From contig NZ_QFFJ01000002.1 of the NCBI RefSeq assembly GCF_003308995.1, forward strand, positions 2,728,001 through 2,792,000: a stretch of 64,000 bases of DNA, read 5' to 3'. Position numbers and translations under genes: made by a program. A model generated the notes under the pieces. It had not been told where the DNA came from. It saw only the letters and a list, made by a program, of their open reading frames with translations, and searched no databases. Below, piece after piece: positions 1-9,562 of the stretch; the stretch's first letter is position 1, and the number at the start of each line of letters is the position of its first letter. The stretch is from Chitinophaga flava. GTDB lineage: Bacteria > Bacteroidota > Bacteroidia > Chitinophagales > Chitinophagaceae.

Positions 1-254
1 ATGAAGCTATTGAAGTGGAAAAGGCCGGGTTAGCAGTGAAGTATAAAAAAACGCCGGAGTTCAATATGCCGGAAGAGTTTCAGCATAAACTGGATGAAAT
101 GCCTGCTTTAAAAGCCGCTTTTGAAGCCCTGACACCAGGACGGCAAAGAGGATATCTCCTGTATTTTTCTGCCCCCAAACAATCCAAAACCCGGGAATCA
201 AGAATTGAAAAATGTATCGAACAGATTCTGGAGGGAAAAGGATTGAATGATTGA
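1..254 (+). CDS. YdeI/OmpD-associated family protein, 3' end only
   Basis: The reading frame is open from the first base of the window (frame beginning at base 3), so the start lies upstream and only about the last 84 residues are present. The visible C-terminus has a Leu-Thr-Pro-Gly-Arg-Gln-Arg-Gly-Tyr segment followed by an Ala-Lys-Gln-Ser-Lys-Thr-Arg helix and a final helix with a conserved Ile-Glu-Lys-Cys. This pattern is typical of the C-terminal domain of YdeI-like (bacteriocin-protection, OmpD-associated) proteins. That family has no settled biochemical function. A GTG within the fragment at base 15 could be read as a start, but it would truncate the domain. A hairpin follows the stop. 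Confidence 0.7.
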   Translation, partial: EAIEVEKAGLAVKYKKTPEFNMPEEFQHKLDEMPALKAAFEALTPGRQRGYLLYFSAPKQSKTRESRIEKCIEQILEGKGLND

Positions 255-275
255 TAAGATATTATTTTTTTGATT

Positions 276-306
276 GGGGGCTGACCATACTATTGGGTCG
301 GCCCCC
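276..306 (+). terminator. Rho-independent-type hairpin after the YdeI-like gene
   Basis: An 11-bp stem (276-286 pairing with 296-306, one G-U pair) rich in G and C encloses a 9-nt loop. It is followed by a short, weak T-containing tail. It sits between the stop of the YdeI-like gene and the convergent M50-like gene, so it may stop transcription from the left-hand gene. Confidence 0.6.
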
Positions 307-321
307 GTCTTTATATTGTTG

Positions 322-891
322 TTACACTTTCCTTAATTTGTTTTTCTTATGAAGATTATTTCCTTTCACAATGGATCGTTCATAAGACCAGGACCGGAAC
401 AAATTCAGTAGCAATCTGCCATCAGAATGCAGGATCCTGTGGTTGTGGAGCTGTATGGTTCTGGGATACAGATTGGTGAACAGATCTATTACAGCGGAAA
501 GCAGAAAGATGCTGAATACTAATTTGACAGAGCCATGCATATCAAATGTGAATGCGATCAAAGCAGCTACTCCCGCAATGATAAAAGAAGATAATGGCCC
601 AGCCAGCACAAGGATAGTTTTTTGCCGGATGGTCATATCTTCATGATTAGCGAAGCATATTCCCCTTCTCCACGAAAGTGGATTACGTTTTATATTTATT
701 TCCAGCAGGCTTATATTGAATTGTATATTTCTATCGTCTTCGCCGTAAGAGCCAATGTAGACAATAACCCGCTGCCGGGTAAAAATGATCGCAGGAATGG
801 CATGTCCCAGTTCATGTATCAGGATAGTAAAAAAGCGTACTATAAAAAACAGCACAGAGAGGAGTAAAAATATCAGTAAGTCCTTGCTCAA
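322..891 (-). CDS. M50-like zinc metalloprotease membrane protein
   Basis: This 189-residue protein begins with a hydrophobic segment that runs directly into a His-Glu-Leu-Gly-His zinc motif at residues 26-30. That placement in a transmembrane helix is typical of site-2-protease-like M50 peptidases. A second hydrophobic stretch lies around residues 92-135. A later Asn-Leu-Tyr-Pro...Ser-Asp-Gly-Arg segment resembles the Asn-Pro...Asp-Gly motif that gives the third metal ligand in that family. There is no PDZ domain, and it is short for a classical RseP. The substrate is unknown. It converges with the YdeI-like gene and stands apart from the permease gene downstream of it on this strand's opposite side. 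Confidence 0.65.
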   Translation of the reverse strand: MSKDLLIFLLLSVLFFIVRFFTILIHELGHAIPAIIFTRQRVIVYIGSYGEDDRNIQFNISLLEINIKRNPLSWRRGICFANHEDMTIRQKTILVLAGPLSSFIIAGVAALIAFTFDMHGSVKLVFSIFLLSAVIDLFTNLYPRTIQLHNHRILHSDGRLLLNLFRSWSYERSIVKGNNLHKKNKLRKV

Positions 892-962
892 GATAAATAG
901 GGTATAGGTGAATAAATGTTGAGGACGAAAATAGGATATTTAAATTGAACACCTGTGTGCAC

Positions 963-2372
963 TCATAAGCCAGCTTCCTCTTTTTTCTTCAGTAATTTAT
1001 AAATAGGTATACCTGAAAGCGTGATCAGCAGGCCGGGCCAGGTAAATCGTGGTTTAAATACAAACAGCAGCCCGCAAAATGCGAGTCCCATCACAATGTA
1101 AAGTATAGGTAACAGGGGATAACCAAATGCTTTGTAAGGACGTTCTGCATCCGGTCTTTTAAAGCGCAGGATAAATATGCCTGCAATGGTGAGCATATAA
1201 AAGGCGACGACCACAAAAGATATCATGTCCAGCAGGTCGCCATAGCGGCCGCTAAGACACCAGATGCTGGCGAAGAGGCATTGTATCCACAGCGCGAAGG
1301 AGGGGACGGCTGCTTTGTTGAGCTGTCCGGCTTTTTTAAAGAAAAGGCCATCATTGGCCATGGTGTAATATACGCGGGCTCCGGCCAGTATCAGTCCGTT
1401 GTTGCAGCCGAAGGTGGAGATCATGATCATCAGTGCGATGATGAAAGTGCCTGCCTGTCCGAATATAACCTGTGATACGGCAACGCCTACACGGTCTTTA
1501 GGGGCGTAAGCTATTTCATGAAGGGGGAGTATGCTCAGGTAGGTGATGTTGGTTAGCAGGTAGATAATGGTGACGATGGCGGTGCCCAGAAACAGGCTCA
1601 GGCCGATGTTGCGTTTGGGGTTTCTGATCTCTCCTGCTACAAAGGCTACGTTATGCCACGAATCACTGCTGAACACAGACCCTACCATGGCCGCGGCAAT
1701 GGCGCCGAGGGAGGCGAGGGCGGTATAAGATGCCGCCGTGCCGTCTGCACTGAGTGGATGCAACTCCCATGCCTGTTGCCAGTTGGCCTGCCATACATCC
1801 CGTTTCATAGCTATCAGACCGAATATTATCAGCCCGGAAAGACTTACCAGTTTGGTGAGTGTGAGCGTGGTCTGGATAACTTTACCGCCTTCAATACCAC
1901 GTGTATTCATATACGTGAGTAGCAGTATAACGGCAATGGAAAGCAGTTGCGCGGCGGTGATATCCATAAAACCCAGGTTCAGCAGTACATTTTCTTCGCT
2001 GAAGAACGGAAGGAGATAGGCGGTGAATTTGGCAAAGGCTACGCCAACAGCAGCTATGGTGGCGGTTTGTATCACTGCAAAAAAACTCCAGCCATACAAA
2101 AATGCTGTCATAGGATTATAGGCTTCCTTGAGGTATACATATTGTCCGCCTGCCCGGGGAAACATGCTGCTCAGTTCTCCGTAACTCAGAGCGGCCGTCA
2201 GGGTCATAAATCCGGTGATTAGCCATACAAGCAGCAACCAGCCGGCACTGCCGGTATGGCGGGTAATGTCTGCACTCACAATAAAAATACCTGAACCGAT
2301 CATGCTGCCGGCCACGATCATGGTGGCGTCGAGCAATTTCAGCGAAGGCCGGAACGAAGGGTTTTCTGGCAT
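963..2372 (-). CDS. APC-family amino acid permease
   Basis: This 469-residue polytopic protein has about twelve hydrophobic segments. Its first helix carries the Gly-Ser-Met-Ile-Gly-Ser-Gly-Ile-Phe signature (about residues 22-30) that binds the substrate backbone in amino acid-polyamine-organocation transporters. The sequence resembles the basic/neutral amino acid exchangers often annotated as YfnA- or LAT-like. The exact substrate cannot be read from the sequence. It ends in a Lys-rich tail. The gene stands alone, divergent from the S9 peptidase about 240 bp away; a peptidase next to an amino acid importer is a plausible functional pairing but nothing proves it. Confidence 0.85.
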   Translation of the reverse strand: MPENPSFRPSLKLLDATMIVAGSMIGSGIFIVSADITRHTGSAGWLLLVWLITGFMTLTAALSYGELSSMFPRAGGQYVYLKEAYNPMTAFLYGWSFFAVIQTATIAAVGVAFAKFTAYLLPFFSEENVLLNLGFMDITAAQLLSIAVILLLTYMNTRGIEGGKVIQTTLTLTKLVSLSGLIIFGLIAMKRDVWQANWQQAWELHPLSADGTAASYTALASLGAIAAAMVGSVFSSDSWHNVAFVAGEIRNPKRNIGLSLFLGTAIVTIIYLLTNITYLSILPLHEIAYAPKDRVGVAVSQVIFGQAGTFIIALMIMISTFGCNNGLILAGARVYYTMANDGLFFKKAGQLNKAAVPSFALWIQCLFASIWCLSGRYGDLLDMISFVVVAFYMLTIAGIFILRFKRPDAERPYKAFGYPLLPILYIVMGLAFCGLLFVFKPRFTWPGLLITLSGIPIYKLLKKKEEAGL

Positions 2373-2631
2373 AGCGTTTAGTTTTGGTGTTGCTGATAGT
2401 AACTATTTCTAAAATACAGCGATCAGCGCCCCGGTACTATCCGATTATTAACCAATAGTGTGCAGATTTTGCAACTGTGGTCTGTCATCACAAACCTGTT
2501 TCTCAGACGGGATTTAGGTTAAAATATGCCTATAAGTCGTCAATAACTGTTTAAAAACAGCATTTTGCCGTGGCTATATTTAAGGGTTAAGGAAAACGAC
2601 TTACTTACTTTTGATAGCACAGGATATACTT

Positions 2632-4773
2632 ATGAGATACAGTGAATTTTTGGGAATCCTCGCCTGGTGTTGCCTGCCTGGCGGAACCCTGTTGGCACAA
2701 CGGATAGCACAAACGCCCTATCAGCCTACCCATCTGGAAATGGTGCAACGTTACCACAAAGTACAGCTATTGGACAGCATTACCAGAAAGAAAATATCCC
2801 GGCATAATGTGGAGGCCAACTGGCTCCCGGGCGGAGAAAAATTCTGGTATACGGTTAACAGTAGCAAAGACACATCAAAGATATATTACCTGGTACAGGC
2901 TTCTTCCGGTCGTAAGGAAGAAGTACAGGACACGGCCAGACTCAGGCAGCTGCCGGCCGCTACCACACCGCAGCCACAGCAGGAGGGGCCTGCACGATGG
3001 AGAGACTTTGAAGCCGATTCTCTGTCACCCGACAGGCAGTGGATCGCCAGAAGCATTCATGGTAATGTATTTCTTCAATCCGCTAAAGACAGTACATTGC
3101 TGCAGCTCACCAGTAATGGCGCCGACAGCAGCGATGCTCCACGTTATGAAGCATTCGCCTGGTCACCGGACAGCCGGTACTTCGTCGGTTATCTTACCCG
3201 TCGGGTAATAGATTCATCAGTCTATTACGTGCTTACAGACGTTGCCGGCACCACCCGCGGACAACTGCGCTCACAGCCTTATAAGCAGCCCGGAGATCCT
3301 TTCCCTGCGTATAGGATGCACATCTTTTCCGTGGCAGATAAAAAAGTGACAGCGGTAAATGCTGCAGCACTGGATTTCTACGGCCCGCCTGTCCTGCACT
3401 GGCGGCATAAGGATCCCCGCTATTTTTTATATGAAAAGATAGATCGCGGCAATCAGCGTTTCCGCGTGATGGAAGTGGATGCGCTTACCGGCGCCACCCG
3501 CGCCATACTCGATGAGCAAACCACTACTTTTCTTTATGAACCCCGCATCTATACCCACTACCTGCCGGAAACGAACGAAATGTTATGGACCTCTGAAAAA
3601 GACGGCTGGCGCCATGTGTACCTGGTCAATACCCTCACCGGCGTTGTAAAGAATCAGATTACCAAAGGTGAATGGGTTGTTCGGAGCATCGACAGCGTGG
3701 ACGCAAAAAAACGGGAGATATGGTTCCGTGCCGGCGGAATGGAGCGGGATGAAGATCCATACTTCATCCATCACTACCGCATCGGCTTTGACGGTAATAA
3801 CCTGGTAAAGCTCACGCCTGCAAGAGGGAATCATCAGGTGTTTTTTTCTCCCGACAGAAAATATTATATCGATAAATACTCACAGGTGAATGTGCCCCCG
3901 GTCAATGAACTGCGTCGTACGCTGGATGCCAAACTCATCACGGTACTTGAAAGAACCGACCTTAGCGCGTGGCAGCCTACAGGAGTGCCTTTTCCGGTGG
4001 CTTTCTCTGCAAAGGGCAGGGATGGTAAAACAGATATATGGGGAATGATGTGCCGCCCTTCAGATTATGACAGTACTAAGTTGTATCCGGTGATCGAAAA
4101 TATTTATGCCGGACCGCAGGACGCTTATGTACCCAAGAGTTTTATGAGTTATTATATAGAAATGCAACGCCTCGCAGACCTGGGCTTTGTAGTGGTACAG
4201 ATAGATGGCATGGGCACTGCCAACCGTTCCAAGGCATTTCATGATGTATGTTGGAAAAACCTGGTGGATGCAGGATTTCCGGATCGTATTCTGTGGATCA
4301 AAGCCCTCGCTGCAAAATATCCATTTGTGGATACCGCCAGGGTGGGGCTGTACGGCACTTCTGCCGGCGGACAAAATGCACTCGGTGGCCTGCTCTTCCA
4401 TCCTGAATTTTACAAAGCAGCAGTAGCCTCCTGCGGTTGCCACGATAACCGCGTGGATAAACAATGGTGGAACGAACAGTGGATGGGATACCCTGTAGGC
4501 AAACATTATGAAGAACAGTCTAATGTTACCAACGCGGGTAAACTGAAAGGCGATCTGCTCCTGATAGTAGGAGAGGCTGATACCAACGTGCCACCGGAAT
4601 CGACTTACCGCGTCATTAATGCGCTGATTAAAAACAACAAGACTTTCGAATTCCTCCCAATCCCGGGTATGGGACATAGTGATGGCGGCCCTTATGGCCG
4701 CAATAAACGCAGCGATTTTTTTGTACGCTACCTGTTAGGAACAACGCCTCCTGACAGAAACAATAATGAATAA
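2632..4773 (+). CDS. Secreted S9 family dipeptidyl-peptidase (DPP-IV-like)
   Basis: This protein of about 713 residues combines an N-terminal beta-propeller (DPP-IV N-terminal domain, roughly residues 90-430) with a C-terminal alpha/beta hydrolase domain. The catalytic triad is visible: Ser577 in Gly-Thr-Ser-Ala-Gly-Gly, Asp650 in Gly-Glu-Ala-Asp, and His682 in Gly-Met-Gly-His-Ser. I chose ATG 2632 over the in-frame TTG at 2611 because it gives a compact signal peptide (about residues 1-23). Such enzymes release N-terminal dipeptides, often at proline, in the periplasm. A loose promoter-like pair (TTTA at 2550, TATATTTA at 2575) lies upstream. A hairpin follows the stop. Confidence 0.88.
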   Translation: MRYSEFLGILAWCCLPGGTLLAQRIAQTPYQPTHLEMVQRYHKVQLLDSITRKKISRHNVEANWLPGGEKFWYTVNSSKDTSKIYYLVQASSGRKEEVQDTARLRQLPAATTPQPQQEGPARWRDFEADSLSPDRQWIARSIHGNVFLQSAKDSTLLQLTSNGADSSDAPRYEAFAWSPDSRYFVGYLTRRVIDSSVYYVLTDVAGTTRGQLRSQPYKQPGDPFPAYRMHIFSVADKKVTAVNAAALDFYGPPVLHWRHKDPRYFLYEKIDRGNQRFRVMEVDALTGATRAILDEQTTTFLYEPRIYTHYLPETNEMLWTSEKDGWRHVYLVNTLTGVVKNQITKGEWVVRSIDSVDAKKREIWFRAGGMERDEDPYFIHHYRIGFDGNNLVKLTPARGNHQVFFSPDRKYYIDKYSQVNVPPVNELRRTLDAKLITVLERTDLSAWQPTGVPFPVAFSAKGRDGKTDIWGMMCRPSDYDSTKLYPVIENIYAGPQDAYVPKSFMSYYIEMQRLADLGFVVVQIDGMGTANRSKAFHDVCWKNLVDAGFPDRILWIKALAAKYPFVDTARVGLYGTSAGGQNALGGLLFHPEFYKAAVASCGCHDNRVDKQWWNEQWMGYPVGKHYEEQSNVTNAGKLKGDLLLIVGEADTNVPPESTYRVINALIKNNKTFEFLPIPGMGHSDGGPYGRNKRSDFFVRYLLGTTPPDRNNNE

Positions 4774-4854
4774 AATACAGTATGCAGGCTTCATTACTGC
4801 AATGTATGTCAGGGCAAATAAAACATAGGTATTGGTTAAAATGAACTTACTAAT

Positions 4855-4893
4855 AAACAGGTGCTACATTTAAATTTGTTGAAGCACCTGTTT
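4855..4893 (+). other. 11-bp inverted repeat around a -7-like element
   Basis: Perfect 11-bp arms (4855-4865 and 4883-4893) are separated by 17 nt. The interval contains TAAATTTG (4871-4878), an exact match to the Bacteroidota -7 consensus TAnnTTTG. The repeat may be the terminator of the S9 peptidase gene, or an operator flanking the promoter of the enolase-superfamily gene 50 nt downstream. The lack of a T-run after the stem favours the second reading slightly. Confidence 0.45.
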
Positions 4894-4942
4894 CCTGTAA
4901 GAGCGGTGCTACACAAAGTAACATATACCAAAACCAGCTCTG

Positions 4943-6115
4943 ATGCAAAGGATAGGTGGTGAGTTTTTTAACATTAAGTGTGCACAGATCAGCGTGCTGA
5001 AACAGGCAAAAGCAGTCACTCCCTTCGAGGATGCTACGATGGGACCTTTTCAGGGATTAGGTATTGCAGTCCTTTCCCTGGAAGACCAGGACGGTTTTAT
5101 AGGAGAGGCTCCGATATACAGCGCGTACAACAATATCCTGGAAACGTGTTTGCTGCCGATACTATTACATAGTGGGGGCATACCATATGCCGATCTGTAC
5201 AACAGGATGTACTGGTCTATCCGCAACGAAGGATTCAGGGGGCCGGCTTCCGCGCTGCTTGGTCAGATAGATCTGGCACTGCATGATATAGCGGCCCAAC
5301 GCAGTAAAATGCCATTGCACAGATATCTGGGTGCAAACAGAAATGAAGTGAAGATTTATGGCAGCGGTGGAGGGGCTAACTATACATTAAAAGAGCTGGA
5401 AAAAGAGGTGGGTTATTTCCTGGATGCAGGTGTGGATTGTTATAAAATGAAAATAGGAAGGGTACATGGCAGCAGGATGATGGAGGATGTGGAGCGGGTG
5501 AAATTTGTAAGGAACCTGCTGGGTAAAAATGCCCGTCTTGCGGTGGATGCCAATCAGGTATGGACTTGCGACGAAGCACTTCTTTTTCTGGACAAAGTGG
5601 AAAGCGCTGATATCTCCTGGTTGGAAGAACCAGTCCATTCCGCCTCTCTGGACCAGATCGGGAAGTTATGTAGCCTGACAACAGTTCCTGTTTCCTACGG
5701 GGAATCTGAACGATCTGCACTGGTATTCCCGGCCCTTGTGAATGCGGGTGTCAGGCATTTGCAGCCGGTAGCTACCCAGATAGGCAGTGTACAGGAACTG
5801 ATGAGTGTAAGAGACCTGGCCTCCCGTGAAAATATCGAATTCTCTTCCGGTGGATATCCCTGGTATACGGCTGCTTTGGTGGCCACGGCGCATGAACAAT
5901 GTCAGGTGGAGTACCTTTATTCACTGATGTATGGTATACAGGATTATTTTAAAGTACAGCCGGTGTTGAAAAACGGCAACCTGATATTGTCTGAAATACC
6001 CGGCTTCCCGGTAAAAGTAGATTGGGAGTATTGCAATAAAAAGAATCTGGTCCTCAGATCTTTTAAATGGGAAAGTGAACGTTTGGATAAATATATGCCT
6101 ATCGTATCTGTTTGA
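4943..6115 (+). CDS. Enolase-superfamily (mandelate racemase/muconate lactonizing-like) enzyme
   Basis: This 390-residue protein has the capping domain plus barrel of the superfamily. Lys168-Met-Lys170 forms the KxK motif. Metal ligands are recognisable as Asp202 (in Val-Asp-Ala-Asn), Glu228 (in Trp-Leu-Glu-Glu-Pro) and Glu254 (in Tyr-Gly-Glu-Ser). The positions that carry the His-Asp dyad in mandelate racemase and sugar-acid dehydratases are changed: Gln-Pro-Val at 274-276 instead of Gln-Pro-Asp, and Ser-Ser-Gly-Gly at 301-304 where Pro-His is usual. The enzyme should still bind Mg2+ and may abstract a proton with a lysine only. It precedes the SusC gene by about 290 bp with a terminator between, so it is probably its own unit. 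The substrate is unknown. Confidence 0.78.
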   Translation: MQRIGGEFFNIKCAQISVLKQAKAVTPFEDATMGPFQGLGIAVLSLEDQDGFIGEAPIYSAYNNILETCLLPILLHSGGIPYADLYNRMYWSIRNEGFRGPASALLGQIDLALHDIAAQRSKMPLHRYLGANRNEVKIYGSGGGANYTLKELEKEVGYFLDAGVDCYKMKIGRVHGSRMMEDVERVKFVRNLLGKNARLAVDANQVWTCDEALLFLDKVESADISWLEEPVHSASLDQIGKLCSLTTVPVSYGESERSALVFPALVNAGVRHLQPVATQIGSVQELMSVRDLASRENIEFSSGGYPWYTAALVATAHEQCQVEYLYSLMYGIQDYFKVQPVLKNGNLILSEIPGFPVKVDWEYCNKKNLVLRSFKWESERLDKYMPIVSV

Positions 6116-6160
6116 AGAAGATAAATAATGCAGTTGATATAATAAGGTTTCCTAAAGAAA

Positions 6161-6197
6161 AACGAGCCTCTTCGTAATGAAGGGGCTCGTTTTTTTT
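6161..6197 (+). terminator. Intrinsic terminator of the enolase-superfamily gene
   Basis: A 13-bp stem (6161-6173 with 6179-6191, one G-U pair) with a 5-nt loop is followed by a run of T residues. A-rich sequence precedes the stem, so it could act in both directions. It ends transcription of the gene stopping at 6115. Confidence 0.9.
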
Positions 6198-6404
6198 AGA
6201 ATGATCTATTGTTGTGTAATATAGTGCTGATGGGTGTTATGGCTGAATGTCACAGCAAATAAAACATCGTTAATCGGCAAATTTATGGTGGTTTAAAGCG
6301 TAATAAAAAAGGAGCTTTACATACAATGTTATTTCACGTTATCTGAGCACAATACTTATTCGGCCGAATTCCACAAATTATTAGCTACCTATTTAATTTA
6401 GTTT

Positions 6405-9400
6405 ATGAACCAATCTAAATCGTTTCTTTGGGCGATCGCATTGTTGTGTATTGTCCTACAGGCTACCGGTACATATGCCCAGAACAAAGTGAGCGTCAAA
6501 GGTCTGGTGACCGATTCCGTGGGAGCGCCATTGCCTGGCGCAACAATCAACCAGGAAGGGGATATAAAAAACGGGGCCATTACCAATCCGGAAGGGCGCT
6601 TTGAGTTAAATGTTCCTCCTGGCAGCCGGCTTAAAATAACGATGACCGGTTTTCGTACTGCTTTTGTGATGGCCGGTACTACGCCGCTGACGATTAAATT
6701 GCACACGGCTGCTACAGAACTGTCAGATGTGGTAGTAGTAGGGTATGGCACGCAGAAGAAGACTAAAATGACGGCTGCTGTTTCTTCCATGAATGCGAAG
6801 GATATAGCGCTTGTTCCCACTACTAACCTATCAAATGCGCTGGCAGGACGTTTATCCGGTGTTTTTATCAGTTCACCGACAGGTACACCTGGTATTGGCT
6901 CAACGGTCAAAGTGCGGGCCCGCTCCTCCTTTAGTAACAGTGCTGTAGAGCCTTTGTATGTGATTGATGGGGTGGTAAGGGATAAAACAAGTTTCGACGC
7001 ACTGGACCCTAATGAAGTGGCGGATATTACTATTCTGAAAGACGCCTCTTCCGCAGCTATCTATGGTTCCCGCTCGTCCAACGGCGCCATCCTGGTAACC
7101 ACAAAAACCGGTAAGAGTGGGGCGGCGGTGATAAATTTCAATGCCACTTACAACGCCCAACGTGTAGGTGCATTGCCCCAATACATGCCAGTGAAAGACG
7201 GACTGAATTTGACAAAAGCCGTGAATGGGGGCCTGAGTGATGAAGAAATTAACTGGGTGTTGAAAAATAATCCCAACGGTGATAGCTATTACAAAGCCGC
7301 CTATACCAATCCTTCCAGTCAGCGGTATGCACTGAGCGCTTCGGGGGGTAATGAAAAAATAAGGGCGTACATTGGAGGCTCCTATGTGAATGAAGATGGT
7401 TTCCTGCCACAGGTATCCTATAAAAAATATAACCTGCGGGGTAATGTACAGGCCAATCTGGTGAAAAACCTTACCCTTGGCTTAAATCTGGGTACCAGCT
7501 ATGGTACCCGTAATCGATTCAACTTTACATACGATTATGCTTCTGATGACCTGGATAATCTATGGGGTAAACTATTGTACTGGGATGTTTTTGCCACGCC
7601 ATATATAAATGGTAAACCGAATAATCCGGGTTGGTTGGGAAATCCTATAGAGATGATGAGAAATGGAGGCTACTGGCGTAACAATAATCAGCAGATAGAT
7701 GCCTTGATTACCGCGGAGTATAAAATACCTTTTGTAGAGGGACTGAGTGTAAAAGGGACCTACAGCAGGAACTTTGACAACAGCTATGTAAAAACCTTTG
7801 CTAAGAAGCAGACGCTGTATAATTTTAAGAAAACCGGTCCTAATGGCCTGATTTACACGGATACACTGGTGGGTTCCGTATTAAGCGGAGATCCGGGTAC
7901 ACCGTATTTAGGGAATACATACGAGAAATCGGATGCGTACCAGTTGAATACGCAGGTTAACTACGACCGGACATTCGGTAAGCATACCCTGGGAGCACTG
8001 TTTGTGTATGAGCAGTACGAGGGTTACTCGAATAAATTTGGTTTGACGCGGTATAACTTCCCGCTCATCGCGATGGATCAGTTTTTATACACCAGCGCCA
8101 ACAACGCCGATTGGTCAACAGGCGGTAATGAAGGTCAGATTGGAAGATTGTCCTATATCGGAAGACTGAACTATGATTATGATGCCAAATACCTTTTCAG
8201 TGCTTCTGTCAGAAGAGATGGTTCTACCAACTTTGCTCCCGACAAACGATGGGGTTGGTTTCCATCGGTATCTGCGGGTTGGGTGATTTCCAAAGAAGGA
8301 TTTTTCCAGTCATCCGCGCTCGGTCGTAATATCGATTTCCTGAAGCTGAGAGGCTCCTACGCCACTACCGGTAATGACATCCTCGATAAAGACGATCCCA
8401 ACGCCAGATGGAGATGGATGGAGCAATATATTATTTCAGACGGCAGCTATTATCTCGGTGCTACCGGTACTTCTGCTCCACGCTTATCATACGGAGGCCT
8501 TCCCAATAGTAACCTGACCTGGGAAAAATCTAATTCTGTTGGCGTTGGAGTAGATGCGACGATATATAAAAATATCCGGTTCAGTTTCGACTACTGGAAA
8601 CGGAAGTCCTACGACATATTAGGCACTCGTATACTGGCTATTCCTAATGAGTTTGGCTCGACTTTACCACCGGAAAATTACGGGAAAGTGAATTCCAACG
8701 GTATTGAAGTAGAGCTGGGTTACAATAATAACATCGGCAAAAACTTCAGTTACAATGTGAAAGGCGTATTCACCTATGCTACCAATAAGGTGATCAGGAA
8801 AGATGTGGCAGCCAATACGCAGGACTACGCTAACCCAATTGGCAAAACGTTGTCATATGGCTATGGCTACCAGGCTTTGGGTATCATACGCACACAGGAT
8901 GATTTGAATAAATTACCGGCCGGTTATACCGTCAATGGTGTGGCTCCAGCTATAGGTGATATGTTGCTGGCGGATTTAAGTGGCCCGAATGGAAAACCCG
9001 ATAATAAAGTAGATAGCTACGACCAGGTAGTGCTGGGTAAATATTTTGGAGCAGACAATGCACCTGTTAGTTATGGGCTGAATATATCATTGACGTATAA
9101 AGGTTTTTCCGTGGACGCTTTATTCTCTGGTCTTACAGGATATAAGCTGTTTTACAATGACCCCTGGGGGAGAAATTTTGGTGGCGGAGGAAAGGTACCA
9201 CAATACCATGCCGATTCATGGACTACTGATAACCCCAACGGCTCTACGCCAAAAATATATCCATCGGGCGATCCACATTCTGCCGGCTATACCTGGACTT
9301 CCAGCTTCAACGTATATAACGGCGGATTCCTGCGGATGAAATACCTGAACCTTAACTATCAGCTGCCTGAAATCGTGTTAAACAAATTGTCTGTTAAAGA

Positions 9401-9533
9401 CGTGAGGGTTTTTGTGGCAGGTTCTAACCTGTTTAATATAACGAAGTTTAAGTTGTATGATCCGGAGATAAAAGGATTCATGAGCTATCCTACCACGAAA
9501 ACTTTTACTGCTGGTATAGATATCAGATTGTAG
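6405..9533 (+). CDS. SusC/RagA-type TonB-dependent outer-membrane transporter
   Basis: This 1042-residue protein has a signal peptide (about residues 1-26), an N-terminal carboxypeptidase-regulatory-like domain (about 30-110), and a TonB-linked plug domain. A Val-Val-Val-Gly-Tyr-Gly-Thr-Gln segment leads into the plug, which also holds Ile-Leu-Lys-Asp-Ala-Ser-Ser-Ala-Ala-Ile-Tyr-Gly, the hallmark of SusC proteins. A long beta-barrel follows and ends with the expected aromatic/arginine-rich strand. It imports oligosaccharides across the outer membrane with the SusD partner encoded 29 bp downstream. No clear Shine-Dalgarno precedes the ATG, as is normal here. I found no anti-sigma/ECF pair next to it; the AraC gene at 20937-21818 is the only regulator in the locus. 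Confidence 0.95.
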   Translation: MNQSKSFLWAIALLCIVLQATGTYAQNKVSVKGLVTDSVGAPLPGATINQEGDIKNGAITNPEGRFELNVPPGSRLKITMTGFRTAFVMAGTTPLTIKLHTAATELSDVVVVGYGTQKKTKMTAAVSSMNAKDIALVPTTNLSNALAGRLSGVFISSPTGTPGIGSTVKVRARSSFSNSAVEPLYVIDGVVRDKTSFDALDPNEVADITILKDASSAAIYGSRSSNGAILVTTKTGKSGAAVINFNATYNAQRVGALPQYMPVKDGLNLTKAVNGGLSDEEINWVLKNNPNGDSYYKAAYTNPSSQRYALSASGGNEKIRAYIGGSYVNEDGFLPQVSYKKYNLRGNVQANLVKNLTLGLNLGTSYGTRNRFNFTYDYASDDLDNLWGKLLYWDVFATPYINGKPNNPGWLGNPIEMMRNGGYWRNNNQQIDALITAEYKIPFVEGLSVKGTYSRNFDNSYVKTFAKKQTLYNFKKTGPNGLIYTDTLVGSVLSGDPGTPYLGNTYEKSDAYQLNTQVNYDRTFGKHTLGALFVYEQYEGYSNKFGLTRYNFPLIAMDQFLYTSANNADWSTGGNEGQIGRLSYIGRLNYDYDAKYLFSASVRRDGSTNFAPDKRWGWFPSVSAGWVISKEGFFQSSALGRNIDFLKLRGSYATTGNDILDKDDPNARWRWMEQYIISDGSYYLGATGTSAPRLSYGGLPNSNLTWEKSNSVGVGVDATIYKNIRFSFDYWKRKSYDILGTRILAIPNEFGSTLPPENYGKVNSNGIEVELGYNNNIGKNFSYNVKGVFTYATNKVIRKDVAANTQDYANPIGKTLSYGYGYQALGIIRTQDDLNKLPAGYTVNGVAPAIGDMLLADLSGPNGKPDNKVDSYDQVVLGKYFGADNAPVSYGLNISLTYKGFSVDALFSGLTGYKLFYNDPWGRNFGGGGKVPQYHADSWTTDNPNGSTPKIYPSGDPHSAGYTWTSSFNVYNGGFLRMKYLNLNYQLPEIVLNKLSVKDVRVFVAGSNLFNITKFKLYDPEIKGFMSYPTTKTFTAGIDIRL

Positions 9534-9562
9534 AAAAGTGTGTTACTATAAAAAGTAAAAAA

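Noticed and set aside
2611..2631. TTG start of the S9 peptidase gene
   Set aside because: It adds seven residues before a good signal peptide beginning at ATG 2632.
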